Part shown: one piece after another, positions 42,403-55,283 of the stretch
How positions within the stretch are numbered: the stretch's first letter is position 1
Layout: the number at the start of each line of letters is the position of its first letter
Source of the DNA: Mansonella perstans
Lineage: Eukaryota; Nematoda; Chromadorea; Rhabditida; Onchocercidae
Direction: 5' to 3'
DNA length: 64,000 bases
Assembly (NCBI GenBank): GCA_037074765.1
Contig: JBAMDO010000136.1
Span: forward strand, 1-64,000
Notes under the pieces: generated by a model
What the model saw: only the letters and a program-made list of their open reading frames with translations
The model's database searches: none
What the model was told of the DNA's origin: nothing
Translations under genes and position numbers: made by a program

Positions 42403-42873
42403 ACTTCGTAGAAATGTATAAAAAGTTGATTTTTGAATTATTCTAAGAAATTAAAGCATTTAGTGATATGAGCCGTACAAATATGGCGGATGTTTAAATT
42501 GAATGTCGTGTTATGTAAACTACTATGTAAACATGTTTTCATTTGTATATTTCTCAATTTTTTTTTTTTTTAATATGCTAACATTTAATAAATTGGTAAT
42601 AATTTCTATTTTATATCATTGCTCTGTTATCGAAGTTAACGAAGAAAAGATTAAGCTTTAGCGTGAAGTGTATAGGTTGTTCTGGCTGGTTTTTTTTTTT
42701 TTACTTAGTTTTCATAATTTATTATTTCAGCATTCCAATTGTATCTAACAACTTTATGGAGGACATATGGCTATACGCCATGTCATAATATGTATATTTT
42801 CATCACTTTATGCTGCAATATCCTTTTTTTCCTTTTTAAATTATTTTTTAGATATAATTATGCTATCGATATC

Positions 42874-42907
42874 AGGGTAACTTTCAAATGACTCTGAAAG
42901 TTACCCT
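42874..42907. repeat. Inverted repeat, 13-bp arms, 8-base loop
   Basis: AGGGTAACTTTCA, eight bases, then its exact reverse complement. It could be a hairpin or the abutting ends of a deleted terminal-inverted-repeat element. No transposase is nearby. Confidence 0.9.
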
Positions 42908-44414
42908 ATCAATACCTGATGTCGTTAGATACAATTGGAATCCTGGAAAATGCTGAAATCGTTGGAATTTTGTTTGAAAAAAAGTTGGTTTCTTTCTTCC
43001 AACGGTAAATAATTCCGTTCCTTATGGATCTTGGATCTTTAGCAGCATAATTCATATATATATATATATATGCGCATATGTTAGCAACATTCAGTCTAAA
43101 AAAAAAATTGAATTGCAAATTAGTGCAATTAACTTATCCATTGATTGTCTAATTTATTTGATCTGTTAAACTAATGATTTCCAATTCAGATCATAATATA
43201 TAGATTACTTTGATTTATTTATTCATACCAAAAATTGCAACAAAATTTAATCATGATAAATTTTATTAGTTTCAAAATAAATTTAAATTTAAATTAAAAT
43301 TTCTAGCATATTAGTTAAACCTGGAGTAATATTATAAGGTAGACGGTAAAGCTTCAAATGATGAGAAACCGGAATGTTATTTTAAAAAAAGTAGTTCATT
43401 ATTGTTTCATGCTGATCACTGTAACCTTACATTGGCCGATCACATCTGATCATATTGCAGTTATTGCAGACTATTGCAGTTTGCAATTATTATGCGCTAA
43501 AGTTTTTTTTCCAATGATATTCAATGTTCATAGGAAATTGTTCAGAAATTTATAACAAATTATTTTGGAATTTTACTTCAATTAATATCACAATTGATTT
43601 CCATTAAAAAATTTCAGGTAAATTACTCATTTACAACATTTTTCAGCATATTTTAAAATTCAACTTTTTTTTCTTCATCTTAAAAGGACATTATGTATAT
43701 TGCAGCACTACAATAGATTTAATAATTAGACGCAGAAGTACACGTAGCGTAGAAGATGATAACGTAAAAAAATACGACAAAAATCAACTCAACAATAAAA
43801 GCAGTAAATTGAGCATTTGTTACAGAATGAGGATTCATTAATAATTGATTACAGTGATAAGAAAAAAAGCAGTATGTACAGATATTATGTTATCAATTAA
43901 AGTTGTTTCTTCTTTCCGGATTTATTCCCAATTGACTGAATTCCTGATTCCTCAGTCGTCCTATTTTTCAGTTTTGAAATTTATCACTTATTTGAGCAAT
44001 TTCATATATCACATTTGTTAATATTCTCTCTCATCTTTGTTTTCATATCAATCGTTCCGTTTCTATGGCCAGATAATTCTTCAGATTTTCTGATCCATTC
44101 GAAAAGTGTGATTTTATTCTGTCATTCCTGCATGATGATTCCCTACTCACTGCACTGCAATAAGTATCATCATTTAAACAGTCTTTCGGAATATACCTAT
44201 GCTAAGTATAACACGTCTAGAAATGTTCTCATCATATTAATATAAACTTTATAATATTCATATTAACATAGCAATATTATCTTTATTTTTATCACTTATA
44301 AATGAAATGATATCAATCTTTTCAATTCGTAAAAATAAGTTGGATCAGTAAAGTAATCATTGAATGATATATCAGTTACGGCACATCAATTTAGCTAAGA
44401 ACTGAAATAACTCT

Positions 44415-44662
44415 TAACTGATCTCTTTATGGTCAAATTTAATTGTTCGCTTCATAATTAAACTTAACTGATCTTTTTATGATCAAATTTAAGCGATCAC
44501 TTTATGATCGAATTCAATTGATTGCTTGATGATCAAATTTAATTGGCCTTTTTATAATCAAGTTTAACCGATCTCTTTATTATCGAATTCAGTTGATCGC
44601 TTTATGATCAAATTTTAATTAATCGCTTCATGATCAAACTTAAATGATCTTCAATGATCAAG
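44415..44662. repeat. Imperfect tandem repeat, about 26 bp x 9-10
   Basis: Units of the type TGATCGCTTTATGATCAAAT followed by TTAAT, rich in GATC words, diverged from each other. The array lies about 50 bases past the GPCR stop codon (downstream on the minus strand), so it probably falls in its 3' UTR or just beyond. Confidence 0.85.
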
Positions 44663-44713
44663 GTACCAATGCTAAAAATGAGTATATTGAAGTAATAATT
44701 AGGAAAAAATATT

Positions 44714-47700
44714 TTACCAAGCAAAGTTATATGAATTAATAGAACGGTGTATGAATGATTTACGATGCATCAGGCTAATGCGGGAAACTGTTGAGCCAAT
44801 GGCATTAAATGAAACACTAAAACGAGGCATATCTCCTCGAGTTGTTTTCTTTCTTGTTAGCCAGAAAAACAGTAATGGATTCCAAATAACTGTGGACATT
44901 GCTATCACATGAGCCACTAGGGGCCAGAAAAATGGTTGTTTCAGGAGGAACTGTGGCTCCAATTCTAAAAAATCAAAAAAAATAATTACTGTATCTCTCA
45001 TCTCAATCTCTTTCTCTCTGCTTAGTTTTTATCAAAAAGCATATGTAAATATATTCTTTAAAATGAAAATTGTCTCGTCAGTATCAGTAAGATTAGATTA
45101 GCATGATCAACATATAAACGATACATGATAAAGGATTATCAAAAAAAGGTGTAAAATCGTCAAAATTTTATTTTCATTTTTAAATTGTTAAAAATTTTCG
45201 CGAAACTTTTAAAATTTTTTATTTTCAGTTTTAAAACTTTCGAAATTTTTCTTAAAACTTAGAACATACGGAAATCTTTGAGCACATTAACGATTGTAAG
45301 TGGTAGCCAACATCCGATAAATGCTATTACCATAGCGATAAGTATGTAATTAATCTATAAAATATAAATACACATGATAATCAGTGATTGAATGACTGAT
45401 AATAATAATGATAACTGATGCTAAGAAAAATCATCCTGCAAAAATACTTACTTTTCTAAAACAATCATTTAACCTTAGTTTTCCATTCAAAATTCAAAAT
45501 TTGAATCTCCTATCAATCTATAAAATATATTAATGATAAATTTACAAAGTTAAACTGTCCAAAGTTTAGTAAATTACTTTCCACAGGATCCTATAAAAAT
45601 GATTCATCATTGTATTTGGTTTTTGTAAATATTCATTCTTTGGCATAAAATTTGGTTTTAACAAAATTTCAGGTCAAATAAAACCATCTCTTTTTCAAGC
45701 ACTGATGTTTTTAGTAATGATAAATGATTTTAACGAAATGTTCCTGAAATTTTCCGAATGATTTTGAATGAACTTTAAAAAGTATTAAAAGTAAAAAAGA
45801 ATTAAAATTTTTCCATACTGCACTTACTCGTTTCCTTTGATTTATTGCCTTTTCACGTTGAGCAATTGATAAGCTTTTAGAGAACTGTACATTTCGAATA
45901 ATCATATCACTGGCTACCTTTTCAAATATTCGAGCATAACAATACGTTATAATTGTTAATGGGATAACAAACTAAATTAATTTTAATATAACTTTAAAAA
46001 AGCAAGAAAAACAAATATAAAAGCATACTGATAAAACAAAGTGAAAAAATGAGCATTAATTGGAGCAGCAAAAATAATTTTGGATGATGAAAAATAAATT
46101 TTGAATTTTTCATAATAAAAATACTGTAATTTTGATGAGACTAGAATTTTTCATAAAGGGAATTTCCCATAATAAAAATATTGTGATTTCGAAAAATTTA
46201 AATTTTTCTGCAAATTTTGATCAAATTTGAATTTTTCAGGAAGGAAGTATCGTTATTTCGATCAAGTTTGCAACCAAAATTGAGATCAGATTAAACTCTT
46301 ACACTTTCTGTCAAATTTTGACTGAGCTAAAATTTACCTGTAACAGAACAACAGCTGATCCATATAAACGTCGTGGTGTTTCACCGTTCCAGTTAATTTC
46401 GTCACAAAAAAGACCACAAAATGGTGTAGCATTGTATGGTACATAATGTGCACCATCAACAAGTTCATAGCTCATAAGATACGGTATATTGATCATCGTA
46501 CTAATTACCCAAATAAAAGTGGTAACTAGGCTTGCTTGACCTACTGATATAGGCGCTCGAATTGGTCCCATAATATGGACAAATTTATCAATTGCTATAG
46601 CTGTTAGACTCCAGCTGAAATTTGAAAAAAAAATTTATCTTTCATTATGACTAATTCAAGAGAAAAAGTTTGAATTCGGTACCGTATGAAAAAAATACAA
46701 TCATCCGTTTACTGCACTTCAAATCTGTTACATTTTATAACTTATTTTATAACTCAAATATTTTTAATATTTAATATTATACCGATCAATTAAACCTCGA
46801 TATTTAATACTATATCGATTATCTAAATTATTTAGATCGATTACTTAGGTAACAATATTTAATACTGCATCGATCACTTAGATTACGATATTTAATACAA
46901 TATGGATCATTTACATTACGATCATTTTCTTATCGCTGAATGTTCAGATGTAGCGGAAACTTGCCGTATCATCTTAATGATTCCCTTTTGAAAGATAAAA
47001 GAGTTCGATTTTTTGCGTAATAACCGACTATTTTATCAGTTCAAAGCAATCATTACTAAAATAATTCTTACAAGTAAAGTTATCATCCCAACATTCTATA
47101 TTCGTACTGAAAAGTATAAAACAAGGAGAGAAGTTATCTTGGAAAAAAAAAAAAAAAACTAAACTAAGTTATTCTTATGACTTAATCCTGATCGATTAAG
47201 CAGTTTTAACTGATTGCTCTAATTGATAACAATAAGTCATGCCTTGTTCTGATTTTCAATAATGAACCAAAATGAGTAGAGTTAGGTACCCGAAATGGAT
47301 ACAGTTGGGAATGAAACTTATTGCAACGCTAATTTACCTTGTCCATATTTACCTAAAGAGATGTTAAAATTAAATTATGTGGAAGTAATATAATAATTTT
47401 CGATTATTTCTATTGCATATGTGATTTTTTTTTCGTTATCACTGAAGACTAACAACAATTGTTATCCATTCACTGATAAACTGATAACAATTAATTCTTT
47501 ATCATCTGGAATGATTGTATATGAACTTAGTATGCACTTAACAAACAGTAAATATCTCATGTATATCTGAAATGACGACATTTGTGGAAGAGCTATTCAA
47601 GTGTTAATTAAATGCATTTTATTAATTGCCAATTTTATTTCATTACCGTTACATTTCCTTTATCTTGAAATAAAAACACTATCTTCCAAAAGTGTTAGTG

Positions 47701-50700
47701 ATTTAAAATGGACAGCTTCAGTCTAATTTGGGCCCATATCCTGATCACTTAAATGCAACATTTCTATACGACAATTTTCAACAACAGAAATGAGTTATCA
47801 ATTTTGCTAATTCTTCCTTTACGCCAAAGAATCAAGCAGAAACTGATTGATTTTAGGAAAAAAGATTTGAGAAGATGCAAATTCGATCTGCAGAAATTGA
47901 TCAGCGGTAATTGTTGATTGATTCCCACATTTTAACAGTAGAATAGGAATCTGTGCATGAATTATATTAAAGTTGTAGGGATTCATCATTTTCTCAAGAT
48001 TATTCTCGAAATTCATTAGAAATTTCAAAATCACTTACCCATATGATTACCCATCTTCAATATTTCTCCTCTCAAATCCCTATTTATCTTCAATATTTCA
48101 AAGCAAATTTCAATCCTTTTGCCCAAACTCTTAACCATCTTCAATAAAGGATTCACTTCAATAATGCTTCATGCTACAAACAGTTATTCAATCCCTTCTT
48201 TTCATTCTTTTTGCAGTACACCAATAATTTATTACATCTGAGAATTTTAAAACATGTATTTAAAAGATTGCTATGATAACCTAAAAACCTTTGAAGTTTT
48301 TTTGAAATTAAATAATACAAGAAAAAAGAAAAATAAACCAACTTACCTGGTCACGAAAACAGAGCATGAATTTGACAATGGCATTAAACGACACATCAAT
48401 GAACCAAATGTCCAGTTCTTTGTTAATGCATACCACGGTGTTACGGGAATTGCGGTAACACAAAGTAATATATCAGTCATGATTAAATTGAGCAAAAAAA
48501 TATTTCGAGCTGAACGAAGTCGTCGATTTTTCATAAATGCAATTAGCACACCGCCATTACCAATAATACCAGTAAACATGAGAAGACCATAAAGGAACGA
48601 AAAGAGCACCTCAATGGTCAGCCATCTGTAGTACTTAATTAATTGATTAATTGTTGTTGATTATGTTAAATTATTTCTAATAAATAATTAGTTGATTTAA
48701 TGTTCCATTACTTCTGTTTTTTTTTTTTTTTTTTAAAGGAAATTTGTTAAAGCTTTTTCAAAGAAAAGTAAAGCAATCAATTTAATCTTTCATTTTCTCG
48801 GAGGAAGTAAAAGAAATCATCTCCACATTTTTTATTTAAAAAAAGAAAAGCAAAAAACCCTACTAGTTTCATTTGTTAAATTTTTATTGTGAAAGTAAAA
48901 CAATTAATAATCTTTTTTTTCATTCTTTGAATTTCTTTTCGTGAAAAAAACGAGATAACTAATTAATCGTTGATTTATTATCAATTTTCGGAAAAAATAA
49001 AGGGAAAGAAAAAGACGAAAAGAAGTCGTTGAAATATGAAAGGGAATTGGCTTAGTTAAATGACTGAGGAAAAAGTTTTTGCAAAAAAAAATGTAGTTAT
49101 TAAATTCAAATTTGTACCACCAGCTATCACCATCCATAAAAAATTTAATTTACCCTTCTCTAAAAAAGCATTTGGCTGAGATTTAAGTGACGAAAAAAAG
49201 TATCATTAAGGATTTCAGTTTGCCTCGGATAACAATTTTTTTTTCTGAACTTATTATAGTTTTTTAAAAATTTAATTTCGAAATTTTTTTTTTATTTTAA
49301 ATTAATCAATCTTACCGATCAAAGTTAATCAATTTTGGGTCAAAAAAAAGAAAAAACAACAGAAGGGATTTGCTCAACTGAATGCAAAATGCAATTCTTT
49401 TATGTCAATTAGTTAATTACTAATATCGAATACCATTTATTAGCATTTCAAGAACAGGAATGTTATTTCGGCGTAAAATTTAATTATTGCTTAGCTAATT
49501 TAAGTGCTAATTAATTAGAGCTAATTATCGATTATCGATTATCTACAAGGATGGTTGAGTGAGAAAGAAATTATAGGAAATAGATAAATTGAATTATTTT
49601 TGTCATCAAGTGTTTCATAAACTAATTCGTCAACATCTTTTTATTGTTTTTTTTTCTCCGGTAATAAAAACATCATCTGATCATTAACATCTTATTGTTA
49701 CAGACAAAATTTTGACAGATAGTGTAATAGCTACTACTGACAGGTAAATATTTTCAATTAATGATAAGTAACAAATGTTGCTTCTTTCATTTATCATTTA
49801 AAAAAAAATGAATGAAAGAAACAATCATAAGTGAAATGATGATTTTTTCATTCGCCAATCATATTTAGTATATGCATTCAAATTTAGTTTCACATTTAAT
49901 CTAATGAATGATTCCAAATAGTCTAGAAAGATTTGTCCCAGTTAGTTTATATGGTCATTGATCCTCTTATCTAATTAATTCAAACTAATTTATCATTTTC
50001 ATGGGTTTTACATGTAATATAAACTTTGTAATGCAAAAGTTTTGTAATTGCAAAAATTTTTTCCTAAATTGTTAAGCATGTTTTTAATTTAATGTTTTTC
50101 ATTAAGCCTATGCTGATCTACTATCCTAAATGCATATAATACTTTACTGATTAAGCAATTACAAATGATAATTACCTTGTCGGTTCCAAAACTCTTGGAT
50201 CTTTTGATATTATTGAGACAATGTGTTAATCAAATCTTAGTTTGTGAAAATGTCTATGAACATATGTCTATGAACATGCCATTAATCATCTATTGATCAG
50301 TTGTTCCATGAAAGAATCGAATGAAAGAATGAACGATGAAATCCTTCATCTTCTTCACTCATTATTTAAATTTATCAATTGAGGCAAAGAGTAAATCAAG
50401 CGTTAAATTTGGGCAAACTTATTCAAATCGTTGATATTTGTACTTTTTGCATTGCAGAAAAGAAAATGCTAATTAAGAAAAAGACGTCAAATGTCTATGA
50501 TAAACTAAAGTTAAAAAAATTTCAACAAGAAATTTGCTAAATTATAGAAAAGAAAAAAGAAAAAATAAACTCATCAAAAATTTCTCATGAAACAAAAACA
50601 AATTAGATAAAGATTAAATCTAGACAAAGAACAAACGTCAACTTGCAACCTGATTAACTATTTGATTTAAACGAACACATACATAGAAAGGTAATTGTCA

Positions 50701-52973
50701 TACAATTCAGGGCAAAAGAAAATGGTAAAGTGGCTTGAATAAAAGTAAAAATTCCTCTTTCAAAAAAATCAAGCACTGTTCAAGCTAATTAGTGTTTAGC
50801 TAAATTCTTAATTCATATTTAATTAAATTCCTGATTCAACTTAATACATTCACACCGATCATAGTAATCTTATTATTCCGATTAATGAATGTATGACATA
50901 ACCATAACAATTTGCACCATTATTATTAAAGTAACTTTATCTACTACAGTAATCTTATGATTCCGATCATCAATGAATGTGTAATATAACGTAACAGTTT
51001 GCGCTATTATTCGAGCTTCGGTGTATTTATTTGCTAAATAAATTGTTCATGGAAATTGTGACAATACTTAAAAGTTATAATATCGGAATTATTGAAATAA
51101 GATAAGGTAAGATTTCGTTGTCCTTGTTGGAAGAATACCGGAATAACTTAAGCAAAACAATAATAGCACTTTTTCAATCGGTAATATTTTGCTGTTGCAA
51201 AGAATACCGGAATTACCCCCTCCCCCCCAAAAAAAAAAAGAAAAATAACCGGTAATACCCTTTTGTTGTTTTTTTTTCATTTGACAATAATAGTTGACAT
51301 TTTTCTTTTTCTTTGCGTAACAATTAATTCAGCAGAAATATTTTCAAGCCTTTTTTTCTGCCCCATAAAAAAAACGAAAGGCTATGCCATTTAGTGTGAA
51401 AAATGTTTGAACAATGAAATTAGTAAGCAAGTCCAAGTATATCAGATATTACTTTCCACATTCATCAGTATATCTCAGACAGTCGCTCCGATTTATCTTT
51501 TCTTATTCATTTAGCGATGCTAGAAAAAAGTGCTCAAGCGTGATGTTTCAATAAAAGCTTAGAATAATAAAAATCTTCAAATCAAAAAAAAAAGAAAAAA
51601 ACATACATCAGTTGGGTAATTAAAATTTACAAAATTAATTTTCCTTCTTAATAAAAAATTATCAAATATTTTTTAAACACCAAAAATTTTATCATTTCTA
51701 ATCACTGTTACCATAGAAAATCATAGAAAACATTTTCCGCTGCAATAAAATCAAATTTTGCAATAAAATTCAAGTAAGGAAATTTAATGAAGAAAAAAAA
51801 ACAAACAAACATTGGCCTTATTTCAGTTCAATGAATCACATCATTAGGCAAACATTTTGCCTCAACAATTTATAGCAGTAAAAATTTTAGGAAATGAAGT
51901 TTATTTTTTACAAATAGCAAGCCTAACATTAAGCCAAAAAAAAAACCGAACGAATAAAATTAAACTGAAATGTTAAGGCTTTTTTAGGTCATATAAAAGT
52001 TTGTATTTTTTTTTAAAAAGACAAAACAATTCAATCAAAATAAATGGAAAAAACTATAACAATATTTTTAATGAGTTCTAAATGTATTTTCAGGTATGTT
52101 TACTTATTAGAAATACTCGGCTAATTTAATTACTTATTAGAAATCCTCGATTAATTTAATTACTTGTTATAAATCCTTGATTACTTTAATTATTTATTAG
52201 AAAAGCCAGGCTAATTCAATTACTTATTAGAAATGCCTGGCTAATTTAATTAACCATGCACTTATCATAATTCCAAGCAATTTTCCAATTGTTCAAATTA
52301 AATCTTTTATTTCTTATTTCAGTTATTAGACATTTAAAAATTAACATGCCATAATTTCAAACTGCTAAAATTATGCAAATATTTTCGTTACCCTCAAATT
52401 AGTCATAATTTATTGCTGCAATTTAATTTGTATTAATGAACCAATTTAATTCAGTACTTGTGCTAATTCAGTTTTTTTCATTGAAATTTCAAAATAAATT
52501 TGCCATTTTTTTAAAATTCATTTCAGTGGAAAATTTTTAAATTTTATTTTTTTCATTGGGAAATAAAATTAATGACACTTTTAACAAAATATAATGTAAA
52601 AAAAAATGAATGATGTCAACTTGAATTCCATTAAAATTTCATGGCCGTTTTTTTCTTCATTCTCTATCAATTTTGCCATGAAAAAATTTTTGAAAAAAAT
52701 TTCACTAAATTTTAACTTGACATTTCAATTGTTCAATTTAATTTATCGATTCCTCTTCCCTTTTATTTTTCAATAAATACCGACAATTTTAATGTTTGAA
52801 TCATTGGTAGGAAAAAGTGATTAAGAAAAAAATGATTTGAAATGAAAGTAGGAAGAATAAATCAAGTAAGTAAATTTTCAGTAAAAAAGTGCACCAACCA
52901 ACCTTGTGATATCATTGATACCTCGAGCTGAAATTGCTTCAGCAATTTGCATGCATTTTGTGTCATCATCCAT
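44714..52973 (-). CDS. Neuropeptide Y/F-like G-protein-coupled receptor
   Basis: A class A seven-transmembrane receptor, probably for a short neuropeptide. Exons in transcript order: 52973-52903, 48625-48347, 46614-46338, 45971-45828, 45354-45270, 44964-44714, giving 368 residues. The N-tail (about 25 residues) is followed by TM1 with GN47, TM2 with NLIMTD75, ECL1 Trp95 and Cys102, and TM3 ending in AIDKF (126-128) where DRY is usual. TM4 has Trp152, and ECL2 has an NAT glycosylation site and Cys residues. TM5 (VIPLTIITYCYARIF) precedes TM6 with CWLPLTIVNV and TM7 with NPLLF instead of NPxxY. A Ser/Arg-rich tail ends SYNFAW. The MPLSNSCSVFVTSWSLTAIAIDKF stretch is typical of NPY/NPF-type receptors of invertebrates; the ligand cannot be told. 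The first exon is separated from the rest by a 4.3 kb intron but matches in phase (AG|A), so it is likely but less certain. Confidence 0.87.
46766..46922. repeat. Imperfect tandem repeat, about 40-50 bp x 4, intronic
   Basis: The core ATATTTAATACTATATCGAT followed by a TTAGATTACG-like stretch recurs four times with changes in the second GPCR intron. Confidence 0.7.
50864..51011. repeat. Two-copy diverged duplication, about 65-bp unit
   Basis: GTAATCTTATTATTCCGAT with the following AATGAATGT...TAACA.TTTGC..TATTATT recurs 85 bases later (from 50949) with substitutions. Confidence 0.75.
52101..52252. repeat. 30-bp tandem repeat x 5
   Basis: The unit TACTTATTAGAAATGCCTGG followed by CTAATTTAAT occurs five times in register with a few substitutions per copy, close to the first GPCR exon. 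Confidence 0.92.
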
Positions 52974-54687
52974 GCGCAATTGTCGTCGTTGATTTTTCTT
53001 TTTATTTTTATCTCCCTATATCTTTAATTAATCAAAATGAATTGAATGTATCAATTGTATTGGTTATTTACGAATAAAATTAGCAACAATGCATATATGT
53101 AAAAATCAGCATTTAGTAAGCCAAATATAATTTGCAGTATCAAAACCATAATATTACCAAGACTTAATTAATAATCTATTAATAAAAATTAATTTAGTGT
53201 AACAGCATTACTTTGCAATTGATACTGATAACAAATAACCATTTGATGCTAATAATTTTAGACGAAGTATTAATGATAGTTAGCAGTAGTGATGATGGTG
53301 GTGGCGGTGGTGGTGATGATGTGATAATGATCAGTTATGACAATAAAAAATGTTAATGACAATTTGGTGACAATTGCTAATAGCGATGATAGTAGTTGGT
53401 ATTTTATGTTGCTAACAATAATAATCTTGCTAAAGGCGGAGTTAATTTTCTGCGCATAAAGGAAAAACGAAATGAAAAGAAGAAATGATTAGAAAAGCTG
53501 TTTTGAATAGAAATAATTTCTAAATCCAATATTGGTATGTACCAATCATTTACCAAAAAATCAAAAAATGATCGACGGATTTTTTTTTTGTGTGTAAAAA
53601 AAGTAATTTGCTGAAAAATAGTTTTTATTTTCCTTTCTTCACATTTATTCTCGGATCACTTAACCAAAGAAAAACTTTGTTGTCGCAAAAAAAGCAATCA
53701 ATTAAAATCATAGAAAATTATCAGTTACCGTTGCCCGAACAACTTATCATATCATTCACTTATCAACATATATATATGCATATATGTTCTCTCAAGCTAT
53801 ACCACGATCATTCTTTTTCAGGTCCTTTGATAACATTTGAAGACAAAACTTACATCTGATCATTAAATAATATAATAGCATTGAAGATAGCTTGTCCCAT
53901 AATCTGCACTACTTCCAATTCTTTTTACTAAACTTTTAATTGATTGAATTGAAATGATGAAAGTAATTTATAATTACTTTCAATAAAAAAATTCAAACAC
54001 ATTTGCAAATCGTAAGCAAATAAGATAAAAACAATATTAAATATTACTTTCAATTTCCAAGAATTCTATTTTAAAATTATTGTGTTTTATTTAACGGTTA
54101 GCAATTATTGCAAAGTTAGTAATCCAATAACTTTATAATGAAAAAAAAAAAAAGAAAAAGATTAAATTTTGCAGCCAATAGAAAAATATTAAATAAAATG
54201 TAAAATTTCCATAATCAGTAGAAAATGGAAAACAAAGAACAAATGTAATCTTTCTTTTTTTTTACTCAATACTTTTCAATAAAACGATTTGTAGCATTTA
54301 TCAATTGAATAACTGACATTTTAAAATACTAGCAAATAGTTTCCAGAATGTAAAGAAAAGATTTTTGCCGCAATGCGGAAAATTGAAAAAGATGCGAAGT
54401 ACGTGACATCTTTAAATGTTCCTTTAATTAATAATAATGATAAAATTTAATAAGTAAATAGCATAGATGAAAAGTAAAAAGGAAAAAAAAAAACTTACTG
54501 ATTTTAAAATGAAAAATTTCTTTTTTTTAGATGAAAAATGAGAAGGGAAAAAATAGAAGAAATATGATATAGCCATTAATGTGATTTATATTTTACAAAA
54601 AAAAAAAAAAAATGTAATGTGAAATTGATATGATGAAATTGATATGATGATGATAATGAAATTAATGAGATGATAATAGTAATTCCA

Positions 54688-54800
54688 CGCTCTCTCTCTC
54701 ACTCTTCTCCCCTCTCTTTCTATCTTTTTCTCTCTCTCTCTCTTTATTTTCCTCTCTATTTCTCTCGCCTTCTCCCTTTCTTTTCCTCTTCCTCTCCCTT
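54688..54800. repeat. Polypyrimidine (CT-rich) tract
   Basis: About 110 bases of nearly pure C and T including CTCTCTCT runs on the plus strand; the minus strand is polypurine. Confidence 0.95.
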
Positions 54801-55108
54801 GTTCAAATAGAAACTGTTACGACAAACATATGATTGATCATTAATAATGATAATCATTGTTGTTGCATGTTAAAATATGTTTAAGCGGAAGAAAAAGCAC
54901 AAACAAAAATTATTCCATTAATTGATTTTTGGTCGATAAAATTTTGACTTAAGATAAACAGCAATAAAGATAAGAATGAGTGATGGACGAATGAATGCTA
55001 AAATGATTTTTAAGTTAAAATTTTAAGCGTTTATAATGAAGAAACAATAAGACAGACTACCTTTGTCAGCATAATGAGATAGGACGCTGTATACATACAA
55101 AGTTACGG

Positions 55109-55283
55109 GCAATCAGCGATGTAACAGTCAGCGGAATGCGGCAGTCAGCGGAATGAGACAGTCAACGGGATGTGACAGTCAGCGGAATGTAACAGTCAGC
55201 GGGATGCGGTAGTCGGTGGAATGGGACAGTCAACGGAATGTGACAGTCAGCGGAATGTAACAGTCAGCGGAATGTGACTGTCA
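55109..55283. repeat. GC-rich 17-bp minisatellite x about 10
   Basis: The unit GAATGTGACAGTCAGCG occurs about ten times in perfect 17-base register with point changes only. It is clearly richer in G and C than everything around it. Confidence 0.97.

Larger units (their letters stand above)
42403..44713. other. Convergent intergenic region
   Basis: Lies between the B56 gene (+) and the GPCR (-). It contains the hairpin at 42874-42907, a short AT run near 43046-43072 and the tandem repeat at 44415-44662. No exon or RNA gene was recognised. Confidence 0.5.
48626..52902 (-). other. 4.3-kb first intron of the GPCR gene
   Basis: No exon of the receptor or of another gene was recognised inside. 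It holds many poly-A/T tracts, the two-copy repeat at 50864-51011 and the five-copy repeat at 52101-52252. Its length stands out in a window where introns are usually 100-800 bases, so regulatory elements or an alternative first exon may be present. Confidence 0.5.

Noticed and set aside
48254..48592. Plus-strand open frame of 112 codons
   Set aside because: It runs opposite the GPCR exon with TM1-TM3; only the minus strand gives a recognisable protein.
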